A stretch of 11,725 nucleotides of DNA, from assembly GCA_023451395.1 (NCBI GenBank), contig JAEXZL010000031.1, positions 1-11,725 on the forward strand, written 5' to 3'. A model generated the notes under the pieces. It did no database searches. It was given only the letters and a program-made list of their open reading frames with translations, and had not been told where the DNA came from. A program made the translations under genes and the position numbers. Below are positions 7,212 through 11,725 of the stretch, one piece after another. Position 1 is the first letter of the stretch. Each line of letters starts with the position of its first letter. This DNA is from Bacillota bacterium (GTDB lineage: Bacteria > Bacillota > Clostridia > Clostridiales > Clostridiaceae).

Positions 7212-8132
7212 TTACCAAGCAGTCATTCCAACCTGCCAATCTCTATCGTGAACAGTAACTTCAATTTTCTTAATCTCATTAATCATATCTGTCATTATTT
7301 CAGTAAGCTTGTCATACAATTTTTCACCCTTCTCTACTGATGCATTAAATGGGCTTCCTGCATGACCTGGATCTGAGAATTCATGGAAGTTAGTTGGAGT
7401 TCTTAATAATGAACCATGATTTAAGCAGGAGTAATCTTTAAAGTGAACCTGTGATGGTTGTCCATCTCCCATTGAGAAGGTTTCTGGTAACCAATCTGGG
7501 TTGTGTGGTATTCCTTTAACATATTTGGACTTATCAACAAGCTCTTCATCATAAAGTAATGCACAGGAGGTTTCTGCTTCTGCTGCATGCTTCCATGGGA
7601 AGTCTGAAGGATCGTCATCAAATATATCATTTAGTTCTTTTATAAGAGCAAATATTTCTGATTCAACACGGAGAGATCCTACAAATGCTCCAGTTTCCAT
7701 TCTTACTCTTCTCATAACTACATCTAATGGCCAAAGGTTTCCAGTATGTCCTGTAGGAATAAGTATCTTGTTAAATCCGTTGTGAATTAAGCATCTGCAA
7801 AGCTCATATACCATCTGGCAATAAGTTGTATACTTAAGGCTTACACTTCCTTTAGGAGTTCCTACTGGCCATACATGATATGGAGTATAGCCTGGATATA
7901 TTTGTGGGAAGTATGGGATATCACAGGCATTTGCAAGTCTTTCTGTGATAAGTGTTGTTGATAAACAATCCATGGAAATTGGAACATATGGTCCATGCTG
8001 TTCAATACTGCCTAGAGGAAGCATTATTGTATCAGTCTTCTTTACCCATGCCTCTACTTCATCGGGTCTACACCAGTAAAGATTATGTTTATCATACTTA
8101 ATCTTACCGTGTATAGGATTCATTTCCTTCAT
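7212..8132 (-). CDS. Creatininase-family amidohydrolase, copy 1 (first gene of operon)
   Basis: This 306-residue creatininase-family protein opens the operon. Ligand and catalytic motifs are EQHG (Glu44, His46), SMD (Asp55), GHTGN (His129) and HAAEAETS (His182, Glu187). The family usually forms hexamers with two metal ions per subunit and attacks an amide carbonyl with activated water. Conserved aromatic stretches (YPGYTPYHVWPVG, 79-91; NPDWLPETFSMGDGQPS, 211-227) are shared with copy 2 and probably shape the substrate pocket. The ATG at 8132 has GGGAG 9 bases upstream, exactly as in copy 2, and the two genes are separated by 51 bases. The shared upstream sequence shows that the duplication included the ribosome binding site. 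Transcription probably starts near 8201 from the promoter at 8208-8236. Confidence 0.92.
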   Translation of the reverse strand: MKEMNPIHGKIKYDKHNLYWCRPDEVEAWVKKTDTIMLPLGSIEQHGPYVPISMDCLSTTLITERLANACDIPYFPQIYPGYTPYHVWPVGTPKGSVSLKYTTYCQMVYELCRCLIHNGFNKILIPTGHTGNLWPLDVVMRRVRMETGAFVGSLRVESEIFALIKELNDIFDDDPSDFPWKHAAEAETSCALLYDEELVDKSKYVKGIPHNPDWLPETFSMGDGQPSQVHFKDYSCLNHGSLLRTPTNFHEFSDPGHAGSPFNASVEKGEKLYDKLTEIMTDMINEIKKIEVTVHDRDWQVGMTAW

Positions 8133-8197
8133 TTTCTCTATCTCCCTTCAAAATTTAATTGTTCCTATTCATACAGTGATATCTATATGATATATTG

Positions 8198-8225
8198 TAT
8201 ATTATATATTATATATTATATATAA
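8198..8225. repeat. Tandem 7-bp AT repeats over the operon -10 region
   Basis: TATATTA occurs three times exactly (8198-8218), followed by TATATAA with one change. The same unit occurs twice at 11051-11064, again over a -10 box. Position over the promoter suggests an operator or a DNA-melting element. Alternating A/T sequence is common in such genomes, so function is not proven. Confidence 0.6.
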
Positions 8226-8236
8226 TTTGTCTGCAA
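8208..8236 (-). promoter_or_regulatory. Predicted sigma-A promoter of the creatininase-transporter operon
   Basis: On the minus strand, -35 TTGCAG (8231-8236), a 17-base spacer, and -10 TATAAT (8208-8213). The expected start is near 8201, giving a leader of about 70 bases. The -10 lies within the TATATTA repeats, and CAATWTTC half-sites lie over and just upstream of the -35, so both could affect polymerase access. Confidence 0.7.
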
Positions 8237-8275
8237 TATTATTTAGACAATTTTCTGATTTTTATTACAATTTTC
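8234..8275. promoter_or_regulatory. Direct CAATWTT half-sites upstream of operon promoter
   Basis: Plus-strand CAATATT (8234-8240) and CAATTTTC (8248-8255 and 8268-8275) lie in the same orientation at spacings of 14 and 20 bases. The last two sit in a longer 10-base direct repeat, ACAATTTTCT, exactly 20 bases (two helical turns) apart. A related inverted pair occurs at 11099-11117 upstream of the other promoter. These are candidate binding sites for a shared regulator. Confidence 0.4.
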
Positions 8276-8315
8276 TTGTTTTATCTACAAGTTGCTTACA
8301 GCATAATTATGGTAC

Positions 8316-9551
8316 TTATTGTTTATATCTTCTCTTTATCATGTAAACAGTAAATATTGTAAAGACTCCTAAAGATACTCCTAGAGTAAGAAATATACTA
8401 GGTATACCATACTTTGCTCCTATAACTCCACTTGCTGTAGGTCCAGCAAAGCTTCCAATTGATACTATGCTTGCTGTTATACCTAAAATAGTTCCTCGAA
8501 TATTTGTTTCTGTTAACCTTGTTATAGCAGTGTAAGCATTAGGTAATATCCCAGCTATCAAGATACCTTCAATTATTCTTAAAATAGTTAAAGCAACAAC
8601 ATTGCTTGTTATATATTGCATAGATAATGTTACTGAAAATAAGGCAAGACAGGTGCACATAACTTTTATATTCCCTAACTTATCTCCAATTTTCCCCATT
8701 GTGGTTGCACTTATAATATTTGCTGCTGCTAACGCCCCGAAAGCAATAGAAACAGTAAAGTTAAGTCTATCCCCTTGGTAAAAATTCTTAATAAAAAGCG
8801 AAACATATGAATCATTCCCCTGCATAGCGAACTGAGTTAATCCTATAGAGAGCATTAATACAATAAGAACATCATATTGCTTAAACTCTTTAAAGCTATT
8901 TATTCGCTGTTTTAAAGATATTTTTTCTTTTCTAAGTCTTTTTTCCGTCCTTACTGGTTTTACGAATTCCTCTTTAACACCAAAGATTACAAAGGGTAAT
9001 AGTGACAAAATTACAATTCCAGCTACGATTAAACATCCCTTATATCCAACAATATCAGCAATTATTGAACCTAATACCGGTCCTGCCAAGGTCCCTGCCA
9101 TATATCCTGTTTGTATTAAACCTATGGCATAACCTAAGTATTTGTCAGGAGTATTTGTTGCCACTAGTGTTGTAGCTGCAGCATTTACACCTGAAATCGC
9201 ACCCATTATAAAACGAATAATACAAAACTGATATACAGTGGTAGTCATGGAAAGAAAGATGCTAAAAACCCCCATAAAAATTACACAGCGTAGTACCATT
9301 GGCTTTCTTCCAACCTTATCAGCCAGCTTCCCCCAAAAAGGTGTTGTAATGGCTTGGGCTACGAAATTAATAGAACTTAACACTCCGGTCCAGTAAACAA
9401 TTTCTGTAGCATCAACTACACCTAGTTCCGGAAGATAAAGAGGAATATAAGGACGAATCAGCATCATCATACACCTAACGCAAAACTCTGTTGCTGCTAA
9501 TATAATCGCATTCTTTTTCCAATTAATAGTGTTATTTTGCATAATTCTCAT
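8316..9551 (-). CDS. MFS transporter, DHA1-type (probable exporter)
   Basis: This integral membrane protein of about 411 residues has twelve hydrophobic segments, in the 12-TM major facilitator layout. Motif A, GKLADKVGRKPM (74-85), lies between TM2 and TM3, and a second, weaker copy (GKIGDKLGN) lies in the C-terminal half. TM5 has AGTLAGPVLGS, matching motif C, which is typical of proton-driven exporters and suggests efflux over uptake. A long basic loop (KEEFVKPVRTEKRLRKEK) joins the halves. An in-frame TTG at 9563 has no ribosome binding site and touches the 9574-9610 hairpin. The ATG at 9551 has GAAAG 5 bases upstream; the ATG at 9542 is an alternative. It lies between the orphan tctC and the operon, so it may export a product or toxic analogue of the imported compound. 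No clear terminator follows, so read-through into the operon is possible. Confidence 0.85.
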   Translation of the reverse strand: MRIMQNNTINWKKNAIILAATEFCVRCMMMLIRPYIPLYLPELGVVDATEIVYWTGVLSSINFVAQAITTPFWGKLADKVGRKPMVLRCVIFMGVFSIFLSMTTTVYQFCIIRFIMGAISGVNAAATTLVATNTPDKYLGYAIGLIQTGYMAGTLAGPVLGSIIADIVGYKGCLIVAGIVILSLLPFVIFGVKEEFVKPVRTEKRLRKEKISLKQRINSFKEFKQYDVLIVLMLSIGLTQFAMQGNDSYVSLFIKNFYQGDRLNFTVSIAFGALAAANIISATTMGKIGDKLGNIKVMCTCLALFSVTLSMQYITSNVVALTILRIIEGILIAGILPNAYTAITRLTETNIRGTILGITASIVSIGSFAGPTASGVIGAKYGIPSIFLTLGVSLGVFTIFTVYMIKRRYKQ

Positions 9552-9573
9552 CTTTACTTTCAAGCTTATTTAC

Positions 9574-9610
9574 AAGATGCTATCTGAAAATCTATTTCAG
9601 ATAGCATCTT
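9574..9610. terminator. Perfect 16-bp hairpin between orphan tctC and the MFS gene
   Basis: 9574-9589 pairs perfectly with 9595-9610 around a 5-base loop. On the plus strand it is followed by TTTGTTTATAATAATTTT, a good U-run. On the minus strand, the direction of both flanking genes, it is followed only by GTAAATAAGC. It starts about 48 bases after the tctC stop, so it may partly end that transcript or stabilise its 3' end. It could also stop antisense transcription. Confidence 0.6.
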
Positions 9611-9657
9611 TTTGTTTATAATAATTTTATTTTAAACCTCTTCATTATCCTCTAAAC

Positions 9658-10656
9658 TTACTTTAACAAACCCATTTGTTCATATATGTCTTTATACATT
9701 TTATCTAATTCTTCCCAATAAGCTTTTAGCTCCTCGGAGCTCTTCCATACATAATCTATGCAGTTATCTTTCATATACTTTTTGAAGGCATCTGTCTCAG
9801 AAACCTTTTTAATTTCCTGCTCTAGATAATCAACAACCTTTTCATCTATTTCTCCAGCAGCCATAATTCCTCTAAAGCCCTGGAATACAACATCTATACC
9901 CATTTCTTTTAAAGTTGGAACATCTGGCATGGTTTCCAATCTTTTTTCACTAGCAACAGCTAGAGGTCTAAGCTTTCCAGCTTCAATTTGATCAAGAAGC
10001 TCACTAGGATTTGCTGATATAAAATCAGCGTCTCCACCTAATACTGCAACTAACATCTTACCGCCATCTTCAAATGGAACTATGTTAAAATCTGCACCAG
10101 TTTCGTTTTGTACAAGAGTACTTAACACTGTATCATTTGCCCCGTACACACCAGTTCCCTGAATCAGCTTATCTGGATTTTCTTTTGCATATTTTATTAA
10201 ATCTTCAAAGGTCTTAAAAGGAGAATCTTCCCTTACAACATAAACATATGGCTCAGCTATTACACCACAAATAGGTGTAAATTCTTTATATGTAAGCTCT
10301 AACTTATTTTTAATAGGTGTTGTAATAGTACTTGGTTGGCATGTAGATATATAATAAGGATCCCCTTTTTTGGTTGCCACGTAGGACATTTGATTTGCTC
10401 CACTTCCACCAGTTTTAGAAACAACATTAAAATTCACATCGGTGTTTTTTGTAAGTCCTTCAGCAATTGCCTGGGCAAACATAAATACTCCATCACCAGG
10501 GTTTGTATTTACAACTACTTCAACATCTCTTTTTGGATAATCAAGTTCTTTATCGTTATTTCCAGAATCACTTGGTTTATTACAGCCAGCAAATAATGTT
10601 ACGCTAAGACTTAAACAAACGATTAATGATAATACACCTTTTTTCTTTTTTAACAT
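9658..10656 (-). CDS. Orphan TctC/Bug-family substrate-binding lipoprotein
   Basis: This 332-residue second extracytoplasmic binding protein of the TTT type has no TctA/TctB partner beside it. The lipoprotein signal is KKKK, a hydrophobic core and LFAGC, with Cys25 as the anchor in this reading. Family motifs are NTNPGDG, SKTGGSGA, VLGGDADFI and MPDVPTLKEMGID. It shares with the operon-encoded TctC an ATKKGDPYY..TCQP block, so the two belong to one subfamily. The GDGADV..R of the first becomes GDGVFMFAQ here, a change in the carboxylate-binding loop that suggests a different ligand. I start at 10656: GGAG lies 9 bases before it, whereas the upstream in-frame ATGs at 10671 and 10665 have no ribosome binding site (the first precedes the GGAG). 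It probably works with the operon TctAB or senses ligand. Confidence 0.9.
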   Translation of the reverse strand: MLKKKKGVLSLIVCLSLSVTLFAGCNKPSDSGNNDKELDYPKRDVEVVVNTNPGDGVFMFAQAIAEGLTKNTDVNFNVVSKTGGSGANQMSYVATKKGDPYYISTCQPSTITTPIKNKLELTYKEFTPICGVIAEPYVYVVREDSPFKTFEDLIKYAKENPDKLIQGTGVYGANDTVLSTLVQNETGADFNIVPFEDGGKMLVAVLGGDADFISANPSELLDQIEAGKLRPLAVASEKRLETMPDVPTLKEMGIDVVFQGFRGIMAAGEIDEKVVDYLEQEIKKVSETDAFKKYMKDNCIDYVWKSSEELKAYWEELDKMYKDIYEQMGLLK

Positions 10657-11054
10657 TTCTTTCATCTCCATTAATTTAATAATTATCAGTTAGCCATCTC
10701 CCTACGCTAATAACTGGTATGAACTTTACATCCATAGCCTTGATTACCTTCTTTCCTTAAGCAATATCCCAGAATATATGTATTTAAAGCTAATCACCCT
10801 AACTCCCTTTTATACAAAACATCCAGAATATATATCCTAGATAATGCTATGGATAATAGGATACACAAACTAATTGGAGTGTTCTCCTGCCATAAGCTCT
10901 GATTATAAGCAGTATGTGGAGCTTAAAACATAACTTTCTGCCTACTAAATCTTACTTATTGATGGATATTAATTTTTAATCAACCTTCTATCAAAACTTG
11001 TAAAGAAGATTTAACTTATTGGAATCCAAAAGTTTTTATATAATATATCATATA
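10657..11054 (-). other. Long 5' leader of the orphan tctC gene; no gene found
   Basis: If transcription starts near 11054, almost 400 bases precede the tctC start. The stretch has visibly more G+C than the promoter region. All minus-strand frames are broken by stops and no known riboswitch or T-box signature was recognised. It holds an 11-base direct repeat, CCAGAATATAT (10769-10779 and 10823-10833), a 6-bp inverted repeat ATCCTA/TAGGAT (10834-10862), and a 19-codon reading frame (10735-10676) just before tctC. It could be a structured regulatory leader or the decayed remains of a gene. Confidence 0.5.
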
Positions 11055-11061
11055 TTATATA
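11037..11061. promoter_or_regulatory. 25-bp palindrome at the predicted transcription start of the orphan tctC
   Basis: Perfect 12-bp arms flank a central C at 11049. It begins at the last base of the -10 and covers the expected start site, the standard place for a repressor operator. The FCD regulator encoded just upstream is the obvious candidate ligand. Because the arms are pure A/T, a part of the symmetry could be chance. Confidence 0.5.
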
Positions 11062-11088
11062 TTATATATATGTATACGTTTTAGTCAA
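11061..11088 (-). promoter_or_regulatory. Predicted sigma-A promoter of the orphan tctC gene
   Basis: On the minus strand, -35 TTGACT (11083-11088), a 16-base spacer containing the GTATAC palindrome, and -10 TATAAT (11061-11066). The -35 is one base from consensus and the -10 is perfect. The predicted start is near 11054. Confidence 0.75.
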
Positions 11089-11098
11089 GTATTTTAGC

Positions 11099-11117
11099 GA
11101 AAATTGTTGCAATATTC
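11099..11117. promoter_or_regulatory. Imperfect inverted repeat upstream of the orphan tctC promoter
   Basis: GAAAATTG (11099-11106) and CAATATTC (11110-11117) face each other across 3 bases, matching at 7 of 8 positions. It sits about 10 bases upstream of the -35. The half-site resembles those at 8234-8275 by the operon promoter, suggesting a common regulator. Confidence 0.4.
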
Positions 11118-11130
11118 TTAAATTTATTTA

Positions 11131-11160
11131 TATTTTATCATATTTTATCGTATTTTGTCG
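11131..11160. repeat. Three tandem 10-bp T-tract repeats
   Basis: TATTTTATCA, TATTTTATCG and TATTTTGTCG follow one another without a gap. The four-base T-tracts are exactly in phase with the DNA helix, which predicts a bend. They lie about 43-72 bases upstream of the -35 of the orphan tctC promoter, and between it and the regulator's terminator. Confidence 0.65.
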
Positions 11161-11187
11161 AATTATTTATTGTTTTAAATAAATTAG

Positions 11188-11228
11188 GCAAAAAAAAGTG
11201 AAATCAAATTTCATGATTTCACTTTTAA
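11188..11228 (-). terminator. Rho-independent terminator of the FCD regulator gene
   Basis: On the minus strand a perfect 12-bp stem (11226-11215 with 11205-11194) and 9-base loop are followed by a run of T (the stem's last four plus three more) and GCC. It starts about 20 bases after the stop codon. This separates the regulator from the downstream tctC unit. Confidence 0.88.
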
Positions 11229-11247
11229 TATTAAAGGTACAAAAAAA

Positions 11248-11725
11248 TTATAGATTATCGTTATTGTTTCCATTTTCGTTAATGCTGTCCATATATAATT
11301 TTGTAGCTAATTCTCTTTGGAACTTTATTATGCTCTCTGCCTTTTCTGCATCATTATTACAGATAGCTTCATATAAAACACTATGCTCTTCATTTGCTTC
11401 TTTCATTCTTTGTGGATTTTGCCTGAATATCGCCCTAGTTCTTTCAGTCTTTTCCATTAAATCTTTAATAATATTATATAGAGTAATATTACCACATTCC
11501 TCGTAAATAGTTAGATGGAAGTCTTTATTTAGCCTGCCATATAATTTATAGTTATCCTCCTTAATACATTCGTCCATTTGATCAATTAAGGATTTTAGAA
11601 TTTCTTTCTTCTCTTGATTTAATCTTGTAACCGCCATTTTCACAGCAATAGGCTCTAGAATTTTTCTAATAATTACAGCTTCCTTGATTTCCTGGGAGGA
11701 AACACAGGTAACGGTAGCGCCTACA
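11248..11725 (-). CDS. GntR-family regulator, FCD (FadR-type) effector domain, 5' end outside window
   Basis: The last 158 residues are visible and the frame remains open to the window edge, so a GTG at 11643 is internal and not the start. The visible part begins with VGATVTCVSSQEIKEAVIIRK, the typical junction between the winged-helix DNA-binding domain (missing here) and the all-helical FCD domain. FCD regulators usually respond to small organic acids and often repress catabolic operons. Family metal-site positions can be followed: N66-x3-H70 in KDFH, His114 in NEEH, and position 136, where the usual last His is Gln (residue numbers count from the first complete codon). The tail is Asn-rich. 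Its location next to the orphan tctC promoter suggests that it controls that gene and the operon. Confidence 0.85.
   Translation of the reverse strand, partial: VGATVTCVSSQEIKEAVIIRKILEPIAVKMAVTRLNQEKKEILKSLIDQMDECIKEDNYKLYGRLNKDFHLTIYEECGNITLYNIIKDLMEKTERTRAIFRQNPQRMKEANEEHSVLYEAICNNDAEKAESIIKFQRELATKLYMDSINENGNNNDNL

Noticed and set aside
8198..8225. TATATTA tandem repeats as a CRISPR array or replication origin
   Set aside because: The units are 7 bp with no spacers, there are no DnaA boxes or replication genes nearby, and the position over a -10 box favours a promoter-linked role.
8276..8315. Small hairpin CTTGT/ACAAG after the MFS gene as a terminator
   Set aside because: Only five base pairs and no U-run on the minus strand, so it is too weak to call.
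10657..11054. T-box or known metabolite riboswitch in the tctC leader
   Set aside because: No T-box antiterminator motif, no antiterminator/terminator pair before the gene and no recognised aptamer core could be seen.
11198..11506. Plus-strand open frame of 102 codons over the regulator end
   Set aside because: It starts inside the terminator hairpin and is the antisense shadow of a clear FCD domain.
11641..11643. GTG as the start of the regulator
   Set aside because: The frame continues upstream to the window edge with a typical FadR-type inter-domain sequence, so this GTG is an internal Val codon.

Overview
The window looks like a low-G+C Firmicute, most probably a clostridial species. 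The DNA is AT-rich, intergenic stretches are almost pure A/T, and most genes have strong AGGAGG-type ribosome binding sites. The secreted proteins carry Gram-positive lipoprotein signals. Every supported gene lies on the minus strand, so transcription runs from high to low coordinates. No tRNA, rRNA, CRISPR array, insertion sequence or phage gene was seen.

Layout in transcription order: (1) 11725-11248, the C-terminal effector domain of a GntR/FadR-type (FCD) regulator whose DNA-binding part lies outside the window, followed by a clear terminator. (2) A gene-free stretch of about 590 bases holding a good promoter (11061-11088), a 25-bp palindrome over the expected transcription start, and a leader of nearly 400 bases. 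(3) An orphan TctC-type solute-binding lipoprotein (10656-9658) and, after a perfect 16-bp hairpin, an MFS exporter-like protein (9551-8316). (4) A second promoter (8208-8236) followed by a seven-gene operon: two tandem creatininase-family amidohydrolases, an M20 metallohydrolase, a LeuA/NifV-type acyltransferase homologue, and a complete tripartite tricarboxylate transporter (TctB, TctA, TctC), closed by a terminator at 552-594. (5) The N-terminal part of a divergent nitroreductase-like protein running off the left edge.

Read together, the operon looks like uptake plus catabolism of a carboxylated, probably amide-containing small molecule. TctC captures it outside and TctAB imports it. The creatininase-family and M20 enzymes would hydrolyse amide bonds. 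The LeuA/NifV-like enzyme would make or break a C-C bond next to a 2-hydroxy acid. The FCD regulator, of a class that usually senses carboxylates, probably controls it. Substrate and reaction order cannot be read from the sequence.

Three things stand out. The M20 protein lacks the usual catalytic glutamate and the LeuA/NifV-like protein lacks a usual active-site glutamate. The creatininase genes are a tandem duplication that kept the same ribosome-binding region. The promoters of the regulator-adjacent gene and of the operon share AT-rich 7-bp repeats and CAATWTTC half-sites that look like a common regulon signature.
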